Below are positions 25,441-40,500 of a stretch of DNA of 64,000 nucleotides, piece by piece. Positions within the stretch are counted from its first letter, which is position 1, and the number at the start of each line of letters is the position of its first letter. The stretch covers positions 8,546,927 to 8,610,926 of the forward strand of contig CANTUZ010000004.1 in assembly GCA_947846985.1 (NCBI GenBank), read 5' to 3'. The notes below the pieces were generated by a model. That model saw only the letters and a program-made list of their open reading frames with translations. It ran no database searches and was not told where the DNA came from. Both the position numbers and the translations under genes were made by a program. Source of the DNA: Fratercula arctica. Taxonomy: Eukaryota; Chordata; Aves; Charadriiformes; Alcidae.

Positions 25441-25506
25441 AAAAAAAAAAAAAAAAAACAACACACATACATACAAAAACAATCTCTCCCTCAAAAAAAA
25501 AAAAAA
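25441..25506. repeat. A-rich low-complexity tract
   Basis: A18, then CA/TA-rich sequence, then A14. The two A runs, about 35 bases apart, could be the edges of a degraded retroposed tail, but no element body is recognised. Confidence 0.8.
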
Positions 25507-28500
25507 GGCAAGAGAACAGTCAGCGTTTACTCAGGACGAAACAGAATGGGCTATGAGAAATCAGCAACGCCAATGAACTCACCACATTATTTTTTAAGTG
25601 AGGCAAGGCAAATCAAGAAAAGCTGAAGTTCAAATGTTTGTAGCAGTTGTCTGAAAGTATACCAAAGGGATTAAAACGGGCATTCTGGAAAGCTAAAAAG
25701 TGAACAAAGAAAGAAAATAAATACGAAACTGCAATTTTTTTCTTGGCATCGTTGAGGAAGCTTGGCTTCATCACAAGCAGAATTTACCTGAGCACATAAG
25801 TTCCACCTCACTGTAAATACCTAAAACATGCAAGTAGCCCATCTAGCCTCAATATATTTATTTCGTTTGAATCCGTGGGGTTTTTCACATTAAATTCGAA
25901 GGGGAATCCAGTGGTAAGGAGATCATCTCCAGAGAGATAAGTGCAAAGCAAGAGTTTCTCAAATTATATGGATTCAATTAAATCAAAATGTCACTTACTG
26001 AGATTTGTCAGTTATCTAGGCAAGCTCCAAGGCTCTCTCTCCTTTGTTTTCCTTAAATTGCAGCTTTCAAGCCAAAAACCAATTAGTAACATGATCCTGG
26101 TTTAAGTTACCTTGATTTCCACATCTGAGATCCTTTTTGTTTTCCCCTCAAGTGAATAGTATTTCTCCTATAACCTAGCTAAGATATGATTGACCAAGTT
26201 ATTTTGGAAAATACTATGTAACTTATTTACAATACAGCCTCTAAAACCAAAAAATTCCCACATGAGGAGTTTTCCTTGATGCGAATACTTCATGAAAGCA
26301 ACCATTAACATGATTGCTATCCACAAAAACATGTCATTAAGATCGCACTACTTAAATTACAATTAGGCCTTAAAATGGGGTTTGGCTATTCAGCTATAGG
26401 CCACAAATCTTGGCATTTGTACTAAAAGCTAACTTTCATCTGAAGATCATTAACTTATATCTCTAATGCTGGACAAAAGGCCAGATTCTTTCTAATTCAT
26501 TATCATCTATCTAGGGCATGATGTTCAGAAGTTTGGGCAGAAATAGGAAAAGGAGTTGTCCCGCACCGTTTCCCTGTGGTGCAGTGAAGATCTGTTAAAA
26601 GTGCCTCAGGTTCTGTGCGAGAAGCTAAAAATAGAAAAGACTAATCATGGCTCTGAGGATCTTACAGAAAAGGTTTAATACAGGTGACAACATGCAGGAA
26701 TATGCATGAAGTAGTGCAAGAGAATGAGGTCAGCACAGTCAAGGTATCTGGCAAAAGTTAGGAGATGATACATACAGTATCCAGCACATATCAGAGTAAA
26801 CACTGTTCTGTGATAGCAAAGAGCTGCCAGGGATTTGAGCTTCCAGCTAGGGATTTGAGCTTCTTTCTTCCTTCACTAACTTCTCATACTCTCCTGCCTC
26901 CTCCTGAATGCCTCTTTTCTTTCTACCATTCTGTTTGTTTGTGCAGCTGAACTTAAGACACAATTTCCAGTGATGTCAAGAGAACTAGTACATCTAATTA
27001 TTTTCATAGATCCATCCCTTTAGATCAAAACTAAGTCTTCCATTCGGGCAATTCCATAGCAATAGCAGTCCATTGCCATTTGTAATGGTTATGCCAAGTT
27101 CCCCAGCAAAAATTCTCAGTACAGCAAACTACCACCTTCCAGAAGTGTCATTCCAAATGAAGTTTTTTACCCAGACTAGATAAATACACAGCACTACTGT
27201 TCTGTGCAAGTACTCAATCCTTAAGAGAAGAAAAGTCAGTTGTGAAAAAGCAACCCTTGGCACAATGGTTGTAGCAACAGTGGTAAAAGGCAGGGTGGAA
27301 CCTCTTCTGCAAGAATGAATCATCCAATAATTCTGTGTCCAAGAGTACTTCAATTTATCCCATATGCCAGTATTACAATCTATACAGCTCTAAAGGTTAT
27401 ATGTTCCATTTATGGTGTTATGGCAAATTTGCACCTGAAAGAAAAACTGATGCATCTCACACACTCATCTGACAAACTTCCAAATGACCACATTAAATTT
27501 ATATAAGTTTGAAATTGCAGTGATCAGTTTTTTCTCACCATGAGAATAAAGGAAAAGTATTTACATTCCAAATGTTTGTAACCGTGTGGATCCATGACCG
27601 TACATGTATGTCCACCCACATAGAGCAGTAACTTTTGAATAGGCAGGCTTATGTTCTTTCATTCCTCATAAAAAGGATTCCCTTCCTTGTTCTGGTTTTC
27701 TGTATTTCACCCCGCTAATTCAAACCAAGAGAACATTGCAACCTGTGCTTCCTCAGCAAGTCCCTATTTCCACTTCCTTTTTAGAAGAATTTTTTTTTTT
27801 TTTTAAATAACATCAATATCTAAACAGACACAGAGATATAAAAGAAGGTTGCTGAGGATATGAAGGTTGACATCTAGTTATTTGTACAACATCAGCATAA
27901 TACCACACATTAGTACTGTTGTTAAAAAACATTTCACTGACAGAAGCGTGTGACATATTATGACAACATCTGGCATTTTCCTAAAAATAACGGAGTTCAT
28001 TTTCTTATCCCCTAAGCAGACTTGATGAAATGTAGCAGTTCCTGGAGTATCAGTAACACACACATTCAAAATCATAGCATCTCCAGTTTCTTCAGCATTG
28101 AGTATTTTCAAACCTATTGCCAGATTCAAAGTAAATGGCCACACTCTGATGTGGCTTACACTGGAAGCATCCGAACTAAAGTCAGTGAGATTCTACTGGG
28201 TGCAAGTCAAAGCAGAATTCAGCCCAAAGGTTCTGACAGGGAAAAATTATGTTAGGCTTCCAAGCCTCACAGAAGCTTATTTTTCATGGCTTGCTCCCCT
28301 GCCTCTGTGGACGTCTAACGTGTTCTTTGGCTGAAAGAAATCTAAAGAACTCGGGTCCTTTTTTGTTCAACTGAAACCACACAAGTTTGGAGAATCTCAC
28401 ATAAACAGACACATGAGAGCCTTTGGTAAAACTGCAGACAACAGTTCTAATTTTTTGTTACATTGGAAAAATAAGCTTAACTTGTTTTCCTAACTGTTCC

Positions 28501-31500
28501 CTCTTCTCTTACAAACTCAGCCACCCAAGGTCTTTACAAATAGAGGAGAGGTTAATAGTTTAAAGCATAGGGATATATTTTTCCCATAGGGATGCTGAAG
28601 CCTAGCACAAAAGCACTCACCTGATGATAGAATTTTTATCCCTGGGGCAAAATCTCCGTAGTCACTAATTCCTTCTGTATTCCTCAGATTGCTTTTCCAC
28701 AGAGTTTTGCCAAGAGAAGTTAACCTTGACGGTTGTTAATTACAACTTGCCCTGATGACTTCAGAAAGCGCTCTTCTGTACTGCAGTTATAAAAGCCTGC
28801 ATCTTTCTTCTATAGGGATGTTTGTTACCTAAATGAAGCAGAAGCAGCACTGTCATTTGAATTATTACTGCAACATGTTTAACATGATGATGTATCTATG
28901 CAATGCACACACAGAAAACCAACACAAGGATTACTGAATTTATTAGGAAGAAGAACTGCATGTATTTTAGCATAATAAGGTTAAAGGATTTAGGGTCAAG
29001 ACTTTAAGCTCACTAAGCGTTAATCCATTTACTTTCACTGTGGTACATAGCAGCGGTCTCTGATCCTCAGATTGCAGCAAGCGATGAATGATGCTTTTGC
29101 ACACAGAGAGCTTCATATACTCACATGCTACTCAGAAAAACCTCTTATTAACTCCAGTGGAAATACTACTTGGCCTAGGGGAAGCAGGATCAAGTAATTC
29201 ATTTCATTTTAATAAACAGAAAAATCTTCAGACTCTACTTCATATCCTTGAAGGAAAAAAAAGTGCTTGAGCAGAGTAACTGCAATAGAAAGTCTGAAAT
29301 TATTACTCACTGTAACGTCAAACTGTGTTTATATTTTGTGATATATAAAAATCCAACTTGCAACAGCATAATTGCAGAGAGCTAACTCCAAAGAGGCACA
29401 GACTACGCTTGGTAGGAGCTCTGCAGGAACTGCCTGGGGTGCAGTAACCAGTAGTTCACAGTAATGCATGATCCAAACTGCAGACATTGTGAGGATTAGA
29501 ACCCAGGAGATCAATCAGGAATCTCAACCTCCCAAAAGGCAAAAAGCCCCAAACCCTCCTGTTGTATCAGAATTCAAGAAAAGGAGTACCATGTGCCAGG
29601 CATGTAAAATTGTCCTATTCTGCTCATTTTCCCAGTGTTCTTACTTCGTTTATCCCTCTGCATGTTATCTTTTAGCTTCATTCAGTGAGATCAAGAAACA
29701 AAACAAGCTATGAAAAAACAGGCATCCCATATGCAAACACAACCAGCCAGGTTATTTTATTTGTTTAAAGTTCTTGGCGCGCCTATTTTACATGATGCAC
29801 ATTGCTGCTGTTTGAAGCAAAGCATCAGAGCAGATCAGCATTAGAATTTCATACTGTATTGAACAGCGAAAGTACGGATGAAGGAGAGTTACAGTCGGAC
29901 CTTAAATCCTCTCCTCCCCCCCTACCCTGGCATTCCCAGTCATCATCTCACCTTCAGCCAGCTCGGAGTTAAGAGTCCATCCAGGGTGGAGGATAACAAC
30001 AAACCTACCCAGTATGGTGTACATACAATAACTTTCTGGACTAAAACCTTTGAAAGAAGATACCATTTCCTGGTGCCTTAATAGGGATTACAGTGCCTTG
30101 GAATGAGCTGCCCTTCTAATTTCCTACAGAAGGTTTGAGGAGTTGCCGTGCTGAGCTCATATGGCAGCCCCTACTAACTGCTGCCATAGTATAAGCAACA
30201 CCTTTCAAAGCATGAGGATGGGGACTGACATTTTACTAGTCAGAGCTGTTCCATCATGAAATGCACTTTCAGATGCAAGACCTAAACCTATCCCAGCACC
30301 CACAGGGATGATGTTCTGCTGTGTGCTACTACCCAGAGTCTACAAGCATGCCTCTTCTAGAAATCCTCCTATGCTTCAGTCTCCCACAGATCCTTTAGGC
30401 AATCATCAACCAATTGCCTAATATGTTACATCAACCCCTATGATATCTCTCTGATTTTCTGCCACTAGCCCATAACAAGAGCTTGTGTCAGACTTGTGGG
30501 ACCTCTGAGCAACCACTAAGACATAGAGCATCTTCTTCCCACCCACCCTTGCACTATAACCTAATTTAGCCTAATAGTCCTCATGCTACTCCAGAGATTG
30601 GGGCCCCAAGAAGTCACTTCAGTTTCTAACTGCCTGCCACTCCCATCCCACACAGACTGGTGCAATAAGGTCTTTCCCTAGGAAACAACACAGTCCAGCA
30701 GGCCAGGCACCACCAGAAGGTTGTTCCCAGCAATATCTCAGAAATCCAGGAGAAGTTTCAGTACATCATTTGACCTTATTTCTCTGTTTCTCTCTCAGCC
30801 TTCCTTTCAGATGTAAAGTTCTGTGAGCAGGGACCTTCTTAATAGCTGTTCACTGGGGAGTTCACAGCTCTAGCTGGGGTCCTGCCCAATCCTACCAACA
30901 GCAGCTGTATTTTCTATCTGTGAGCGAGGGTAGGAGAGAAGATGGCAATTCCACAGAATCATCAGTAGGGACCAGATCCTTCTTTCAGCGAGATGCTTTT
31001 CTGGAACCACTCCAATGCCAAGTCCTTAGGCCAGGGTACAGACTTCTTGGCTGTTCTGTTGGGTAGGAATCCCAGGCTAAGTAGCTCACAGCTCCTTCCT
31101 CTTACCCCCACTTTTATATTCCTCAGAGACTGTGATCCTCAGCTTCTCCCAACAGCCTCCTGAAGTTTCCAAGAACTTTCATGTCTTTTTGATCTATATC
31201 TTTTAGCCCTATCTTAAAACATCATTTTTTGGCTACAGGAGTTTCTTCAGTATTCCCTGCTGATCTTCCTTTTGAACTGAGCCAAACAGCACCACGCAAA
31301 AGGAGAAGCACATACCTGCACAGCAGAAGGGAGATCTTGCTTGTAAGACCACTCAATTATTTAGGTGGGAGATTCCTGACCTCTGCTATGCAGCTATGCT
31401 TTTGCCTTGAAACAAAGTTATTTGAGGTATAAATCTCATCAGATAAAGTATGGTTCCTCGAATTTACACCATAAAATTGAATAAATCAAAGGGAAAAAAA

Positions 31501-34500
31501 AATAGTGAGTGATGCTGAGCCCTTGACTGTACTGTTCTATCAACATACAGCTCAGTTTTTCCATTTTTTCTGCCAACATGCTGACTACTCACTTTTCTCC
31601 TCCATCCCATACAACTGCACTGAAATATTTCTTTATTTATCAAGATCTTTATATTCAAGAAAATGTTGTTCACAGATTGACTACAATGAAAAGAAAAATT
31701 ACACACTGGCCCCAGTCACCCCATAACAGCTTTAAAATCACTGAGCTGTTCTTTATCTGGCATCCTTTCCTTCCACCACTGAAGTATCTGAGCATCTTCC
31801 AATAACTCTCTACACAACATGGCAAGCACCTGCCATGTCTAATCTTATCCCTTATATCAAAATGATCCATTTTGTTCCTAACACATTGCCTTATTTGTCT
31901 AAGGGCAAGGACCTAGTCCAAGAAGTGTATCAGTTGGAGGTTCTCACAGGTCTTGGCCCTGCCCCTGAGAAATGATGCTACATTTCCTACCTTAAAAGTA
32001 TTTGTCCTTGTGCAATAGTTCCTTTAAACTAGAGAAGTGGAGACACGAAACAGTCGTCAGCACAATGGGGGCACAGATGTTGAAACTAAGGGCAGGATTG
32101 TCTCTTTCCTCACCCTCTTCTCAAGACCCCTCCACCCACCTGCTCTAATGGTATGAAACAGAAAATATTTGTGGTTTTGGTCATCATTAATTAGTTCTGG
32201 ACTAAATCACAGAATAGCTTTATACCATAACAATGCATCCATCTACATAGCGAAAAGATTACGTAATTCTATACCTCTGGCCATAGCCGCAGATAACGAA
32301 TTTCATTTATACTATAGTCTTATGCTAAGTAAACATGACCAAAATCTTGTGATGAAAACAAAATTGCAAAGTTAGTATTTCATTTTCAAAGTGACGAGTG
32401 GAAGACTGGGAAAAAAATATGTAGAATTTGCACCTGAAATTTCAAAGCAGATTTTCTAAGATATACACCCCCTAGGTAAGTGATAAAGATTAGACTATTT
32501 TGAATTCTTTCAAAAGTTCAAACCAAACCCAATTTTGCTCAGCTTCTACAAATTTTCTTCTTTGTTACCATAGGTTTCAGAGACCACACACTGGAAAGAG
32601 GAGAATTTACATGGAACAGATCTATGACAGATGAAAGGACACAGCAGTGGAAGAAACATTGCTCCCCAGGAGGTGCTGCTGGATCACTCAGTCCCCAGGC
32701 TTGACACCAAACAGTTTGGGCTTCCTAAACACAAAGGTCCACGGGGTAGGCAGGCACTTTGGCTCTTCTATGAAAGAGTACTGTCACAGAGATCCTGGAG
32801 CCCTTGAAGGACAGCTTGTTGAAGAGATAAAACATCTATCACACTTTTATATTTAATAAAGAGGATTTACCAAAATCTAGTCTGGCACCAGCTCACATCC
32901 CTCCCTGAAATATTAGCCTGAAATAACAGCAAAGCATCTTACCACATGCTTTCCTTTTAAAGTAAGGGCTGTTGAAGTAGAATCAGTCACTACACATGAC
33001 AGGCTAACCAGATGAGATTTCTTTTTATTTTTAAAGTGGAGCTTTGAGTATAATAATTATTAGATGATGCACTATGCATTGCCAATGTCAAGTTGGCTTC
33101 AGCATGTATCTTTCTTTTCCACAGAATGAAAGTAGGATCTCCGTTTACACGGTTCCTAATTTACTGATCCTGTTAGTGGTATGTGTGTCTAATGGGGATT
33201 TTGACAGTAAAACAGTCTCGTTAATAGCTCGCGATTTATTACATTATTCACCACTTCCTTAAATCTTTTTTTTTATTATTTCAGAAAAAAAAAAAAAAGA
33301 TATTTTAGAGTCAAGTTGTATTTTCCTAGGCTCTTCACCAGCATTACTAGACTATACCTAACCATCTTCACTGACAACTACAAATCATATAAGCAGGGGG
33401 AAAGTCTGATGAGGCACCTATGAAGTAAAATAACATTTGAGTGACGTAGCATAAACAAAATTTAAATAATCGTAAGAAAACAGGATAGACAAGAAAACCT
33501 AAATTTCTCAGTGAGGATGAAACCATTTACACAGGATGCTTGTCAGTACAGCCAAACTCTAAATCTGCATCAAGGATTACAAGTTACTCATGCAGAAGCG
33601 GGGACTGCAATACTCAACAGCATCTAGAAGCTGTAGATAAACAACTAAACAAGACTTTACTGACATGACAAAAAGTATTAAGGAGATGTCTAACAGGAAC
33701 TGTGAAAAGGAAAAGGGAGGATAATATGTACATGGCACTGATAAGAAAGGAAAACAGATTAAGTATACATCTTCATCTATATATGTCCATTCAGCTATGT
33801 CCATCCACATCAAACTGCAAGAGATTTAGGCAAACACATAAAAAGCGATTGCATCAGATCTTGACCACTGCCCACAAGACAGGGCCCTGAACAGGAAAAG
33901 AAACACCACAAAAAAATCCCATGCAAAATTTCTGAAGTGATTACACTTCAAACATCACCTTTCATGATTTCCTGTGCATTCTTCTCCCTTCCCAGCCAGT
34001 TCCACTTCCAGCATCCCAGTTCGGTACCCCATGACATATATTGTCATCGCTGTCTCTATGCAGTTAGGATCTCAGTTTTGCATTGAGGCTACTGGTTCCA
34101 GAAAAGCCTACAAACCTTTTGGTATTTTGTTTTTTCTTATTTTTCCTTTCTTCACAATCCCTTTTCCCTTTCCTTCCACCCTGTTCAACGTCTGTTTCTT
34201 CCATCTCTCCCAATAGATCTGCCAGATCTCACCTTTAATTGCGTTGTCATAATTCCTTCTTTATTCCTTTCTGGTTCTTTATTACTTACCCCTACTCACA
34301 CACACCTTGGATCATCAATCAAAATCTTTCCACCTATAGCCTTCTCATCTTCTTAAATTTAAAGCAAGGGGATCAACAACTCATCTTTAAAGGCACATTT
34401 CTTACTGTAGCCACGCTCAGATTTTATTTACAAGGGTTTTTTTTGGTGTGTAAAGAAAACATTTTGAGACAAAAAGAGAACTGTAGAAGCTCTGCAACAA

Positions 34501-37500
34501 AAACACCACTCCGGGCCCAATCCTTCACGGCCTCAAGCGCGGGCAGACTGCCTGCCTGCAGAGAGCACATTCCAGTTCCCTGCGACTGCTGGGAATTTAT
34601 AATAGCAAAAGCAGGGCTGGTCTCATGTATCACTGTGTCATCTATCCACAAGATACAATGGAGCACTGAGATTCTTCCTCCTCCTTTTTTGCTTCTCCAA
34701 AGGAAGTGACTGATTTCTAGAAAATACTTCAGAGCTTTTAATTCCCTGGGACTTCAGAGGGGTGTAGGCACCCTGCCTGCTCAGTTACATGTTACACAAT
34801 TACCATCTATGACTAAGTTACTACATTTCAGTTTTGAGCCTACCTTTCCCTACATAATGCTGGTAGCAGACCTAGAATTAAAAGCCCGAAGACTCAAGTC
34901 CTCCTTTTACCCACACACAGCAAACAGCTGTTTTCAGCTCCCCACTAGTCTAGCATGTTCCAACCCACATTCCATCTGGGCAAAGAGATTTGAGCATTTT
35001 TCTTCCTTCAAAAGGCAATAGCACAGGATGGGCCAGTGCTACAGGAGCCGGTGTTACTTGACAACACTGGAAGTAATTTAACAATATTTGAAATAAACAA
35101 AGAGGTGACTTAAGAACAAGATTTCAATTTTCTCTTTGTCAGTCTTAATAGCAGAAAGACCTGTGATGACAAGTAACTGGTAATTTCAAAGGTAATCATA
35201 GTGGCATTACTGACAGATGTTTAAGTACATGCTTCTCCTTGTAAATTGGTGCCAGAGGAGTATATGATGAACTACACAGGTGGAGTAACAGTCGTCTTGT
35301 AAACTGACTTTTGTAACATCTGCATGGCCCTGAATGCAAAAAGCATCGTGATGGGTTGCAGAGACCAGGCGTGTATTCTTGGCACATCTGCTGCAAAATA
35401 TCTTTTGGAAGACAAGGCAGCGCTAGCTGAGTTTGAAGACTTTCAATCACCAGCTTGTATCTCCTTCCTTTGAACTGGAGCCACTAGTAAAATCCTGCCT
35501 TTTTCTCTCCTCCAAAAGCATGCAAAATGGATGCGTGATATCACATTATAAGAGCTCCAAAAAGTCGAACAGTCTGTACATCCTTTCCCTTTCAGTTTCA
35601 TATTTAAAAAATACTCTAGGTACAGCTTAACTGTCATTACTCTGTTTAGTATTATTTCATCTGCTCTGAAATGATACCTGGAAGTCCCTGAAAAGGGACT
35701 AAGAAGTTGCTTAACTTCACTTTTGTGCCTTTTTCCTTTGTGTTCTTAATATTTTTTTTAACATTTTTCTCTCAGCAGTCACAACTGTAACTAATCAGTA
35801 GCATGCCTCCACCAGGCTAAAGATACATATGTTCATTTGGTTAACTAACAGTGCACTTTTTTCCTGCACATCATGGGTCAAATGCAGAAATTCTGAATGC
35901 GTACCCCCATACAGTTGCTATTGCCTATTACACACAGAAGGCATCCAAGACCAGAGCTCTTCTGCAAGGACTTCTGTTTTAACTTGCTAGTTTTCAAGGT
36001 CATTCAGTGTATGACTCATTTTGGAGCAGGGAGAGAAGGAAAAAAAAAAAAAAAGTGCACTGTAACGAGACCTGCAGTGTTAGGGACAAGGTCTTGATTC
36101 TTTGATACCAGCAACTTCTGGGGTTGATTATTGCACGTTTTCCTGAGTTAGACAAAACAAATAACTAAAGATAACCCCTCAGAAATCAGCAGAAACTGAA
36201 AAAGAAATTTGTTCTATATTCACTTATATAATTAACTGGAAAAATATTCCTATATAAGTTTGTCACATATTCCATGATTTCTGGTTTTAAAACATTGTAA
36301 TTTAAAAGTGTAAATCTTTCAGTATACTTTCTCAATTGTTCCAATATTTTAAAAAGAGATTATTCAGATTTGTCAAAGACAGATGCAAGAATTGCTCTTC
36401 CACAGATATAAATAGCAGAGAATAAATATCACAAGAATAACTTTCATGCGCAAGTACCAACTCAGAAAAGCAGTTTTTCTTTGGGCAAAAGTTTAATTCC
36501 CATACATTACAAAACCACCAAAGCAATTGATAATTTGAAGAAAAATGCTGCAAGCAAGAGAGGCAGGTAGGTTTTGCCAATCTTAAATAAGGCATTTAAG
36601 AATCATTTAATAAGAAAAAGACCATTTTCAGGCCAGGATTAGATCAAGACCTCAGTAAGAAAGGAAATAACTCTTCTTTGGACTTGTTTTGAAATCTTTT
36701 CCCAGAGCTGCACTGGCAGTAAAGAAGTTGGCTGTATCATTTTCTACTATGGGGAACTGTTATGGATGACAGGCAGATGGGCTCATCTGGCCATTCCTGC
36801 TTGGTTGCAAAGCTAAGTATTTTGCACCCTTTACAGTAGAGCTGCTCAGAATAAAGTCAGCGTTTCCCCTATTCTAGCAGCAAAATCACATCTAGGAAAA
36901 TTAAAGTAAGTCAGCTTTCACTCCTTGAATTTTGATCAATTTATACAAGGTCTGTAGGTGCAAGGGTAAATCAGAACCAACATTAACTTGTAACCAGAGA
37001 AACCTCATGGGGAGAACAAGCTTTTGGAAGAACAATATGCCACCGTCACTTAAGGAACCAATCTCTAGACCTTTGCTCAGGAGGTTCTTGGTGCTCAGCA
37101 GCAACTTCACTATCTGCTACTCTGCATGGATGTCAACATCAGTTGAGCGTCAGGCAGCCACAGAGAAGTACAATTCAAAACATAGAAGAGAAGCCACCTT
37201 AGCTAAGAGTCAATATCCTAAACAGCAAAAGCTTGCATCCCTACATTGTGTTCCCTTTATGCAGATACAGAAAATAAAATCATCTGTTCAATATCCCTCA
37301 AACCTAAAAGCTAAGCAGCTTAGTATCATAAAAGCCTTGGGGAATCGAAATGGGGGAGAGACAGGCAGCTGTCTGTTAGGACAATCAGCCCCAGAGCACA
37401 GCAGCTTTTAGGGCAAAATTCTCCCTTCCCCACAGAGACAAAGCCCTATTTCTCTTCTGTCACCAGTTTGGTCCTCCTGCCCAACCAGCATGGTTTAAGG

Positions 37501-40500
37501 GGTCCCACCTGTGTTACCAGCCCTCCATTCAGAAGCCACTATTACAGCTGAGCCACTGAGCCCTCCCTCCTTCTGATCATCCAACCCCTCCTCCTCAATA
37601 TGGCCTGCTTTTCCACAAAACAGGACAATCTTATCACTAAGGCTTGAAACCAAAGTGACAGAAACTTTGAGCACCTCAGATAATATCACATTTTACAGGC
37701 ATTTCCTTGACACCTCTCCCGTCATCTTGGTATTTCGCCCAGCACAGGCACAGCAATGGCACAAGCACCTTGGCAAAGAATGAAACAAACTGGTGATTTT
37801 ACATGCATCACCTGGCTTTGAAATAGTTAAGGGTGAACTAGCTGTGCTGAGCTTTAGAAGGTCTGATCTGAATTGCATATTCCTGGATATAATTACTTCT
37901 AAACAGAGGTAATATTAAACAACTGTTCTTTTGCTTGGCAAGCTCTCGGGACTCTTCCCAGGGCTGTAATACTATAGTCTCCTTCTATTCATGCTGCACA
38001 TGAAGTTATATGGGAACATGGTGAATGAGGCACGCAAAGCTGCTATGCTAATATGAAGGCTTTTAGCTCCATATTTGTATTCGTATCTACATATACACAC
38101 ATACATATTTCATTAGCTCCAGAAAAACACTCAAGAACTCTGGCCTCTTCTACGTGCTGTGTAGGAGTATGGCCCAGGAAGCAGACTATGGCATGACATG
38201 CCCTCTAAGGTGCTCTTTATGTGTTCACAGTGTCAAAAAAGGAGACTTTCTACTCATCCTCTACTACTTCATTGCATGTGACCTCTCCAGATGTGAGGGC
38301 TGAGACAAACATGACCTATTGCTGTCCCTGAACATACCGCACCACGTGGTGCTCTACCAGGTCCACCCAAAGCTCTCAGGCATTCTTCTCCTTCATGCTT
38401 CAGAGCTTATCTAAAGCCCACATCTGAGGCAGGCTTAAATGCCAGCTGTTTGGATGCTAGACAAGCATGAGCTGGAGCACAAGCATGAAGCTATTTCTAG
38501 GACAAAGCGTAAACATAACAACTAAGTCTCTGTGGCAACTTGCCTCACCAGCTTTTTTCAGTTGCAGGGCTGAATAAGAGGGGTAGGAGCTGAATAAGAA
38601 CAACCTTGCCCCAGTCAAAAATAAAACCGCATAAGCAATCATGACTGTTGTAAATGTAATTGTGCACTTAAAGAAAATGGAACAAGGTATAAAAGTTGGG
38701 AAGAAACATTAAAACATGGAGCTCTGACATGAAGCTTGCTCTTTTAAGAGTAAACTACCCAAAGAGCAAATATTTACATGGTGAGGCCAACACTACTTCT
38801 TTTGAAATCAGCCTCATTAAGTATATTAGGAAATTTTTCCACATAAGGAAAAGCCACCATGAAGAGTCATTTGAGCCTTACCATCAATGAAGATAAATAC
38901 TCATGAGTAATACTGGTGGTTTATCTCAATGTAAGTCATAACTCCTGTTCTGCATTTCCACTCACTGGATCTTTCCTGTCTGCCATAAACTTTCTATGAA
39001 TCATAAAAATCTGAATTTAAATAACACTTTAAATATCTGAAAATCATGGATAGCCAGTACAGGTTTTTCCTCTAATTTTTTTCAGCTGAGATTTACTTTA
39101 TTATCTAGTTTTCTTGAATGTTTTCCTCCTTAGTTTAACTTGCAATCACCATTAATGAACAACTTTTCTGTGTTCCTACAGGCAGAGAAGCAGAAATCAT
39201 GCATTTACTAGCAACACTTTCTGGTCCTGGTACACGTATTTGGAAAATCATGTTAAAGCGTTTCCTAAGTAGTCTTTTCTGGTAGGGGTCAAACAGAAGG
39301 GTAAGGGCACGTCCTTTTCTAAGTTTGGGGCAGAGGAATTATATGAAGAAGAATCTGAGTCAAGAAATTAGGTTGGAGGTAACTTGTCCTTCAGGGTAAC
39401 AGCTTTTACTTCAAAGTTATACTCTTTAGAATTACTTACTCCCAAGATACAACTTGGTATTTAGTAGACCCTTTTAGTAAACTGCAAGAGCCCAAATTAA
39501 CTGATGTTAGCATAAATAAATTATGGATAAATGATACATGATAAAAGGTAACTGCTGTACAGATAGGGTTTAACACTTGGATGCTCCAACCACCTATTTG
39601 ACGAATAGGTTATTTGACAATAACACATAAGCTATCAAAATAAAGTGTTTCAAACTGGCACGTGATTTGGAGAAAGATAAACCTGAAAAACTCAAAAGTA
39701 CCTAAAAGAGCTAAAAATGAAGATGTGAACAATGCGACCGTAGACAACATTCAGTCTAGAGAGACAAGTGAATGTATATTAAAAAGAACGGAAGTAAATG
39801 AGGGCTCACATGACTATGTATTAAAGGGGTTTAGTCAGTACTGAATTCCTCAGTGAAAACATCTTCTCAAAGCAAAGCAGCTGTCAGAGAAATTAAAATA
39901 GACAATTAATATGTAAGCTAACATAAGGCCATGTATTGGTGCTTTTAGCTTTGAGTACTTAACGTTCAAAAGTTGGAGGGGTGACTGAGGGGAGTGCATA
40001 TAAACAAACAAACTTGGGAATATGTAAAACCAGTCTGGAGAAAGATTTTTAGCAAGAATACCATGCAAACAGTACTTCATAAGTGAATTAACTGAAGCAG
40101 CAGCTGATAGTAAAAATAATATGCTATCATATAGTTAAAAACTGTATCATAACACAGCAGAGGGCCAGGTTCACCATTCCAAGTTCTCAGTTAGCTTCAT
40201 TTTGCAATCAAGACCTTAAAGCAGTTGCAGTGTGTTTTGGGGACTATTTTTATGATAAATAGTAAGAATTCATCTATATTACCAGAAAGCCTACAGAATA
40301 AGAACTATAAAGAAACATCTACAGCAAAGATGAAGTTTTTCCTCATTGGCCCCACAAACATTTCTGCTTCAAAAGCATTATTTTGCTCTCTGTCTCCATA
40401 TATCACTTGCACTGGAACTTCAGTTTCAGTTTTATCTTATAAATTATTCTTCATCACTTCACTAAAACTAGGAACTCCCAACTCTACATTGGACATGAAC

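Noticed and set aside
34239..34709. 156-codon plus-strand open frame
   Set aside because: Length is within chance expectation, and it overlaps an open frame on the other strand with equal support.
34862..34910. Possible MIR-like piece (ACCTAGAATTAAAAGCCC)
   Set aside because: Only one short block resembles the SINE core. Neighbouring blocks are absent.
36932..37411. Longest open frame in the window (159 codons, plus strand)
   Set aside because: A few frames of this size are expected by chance in 64 kb. The peptide has no recognisable domain and there is no splice or promoter context.
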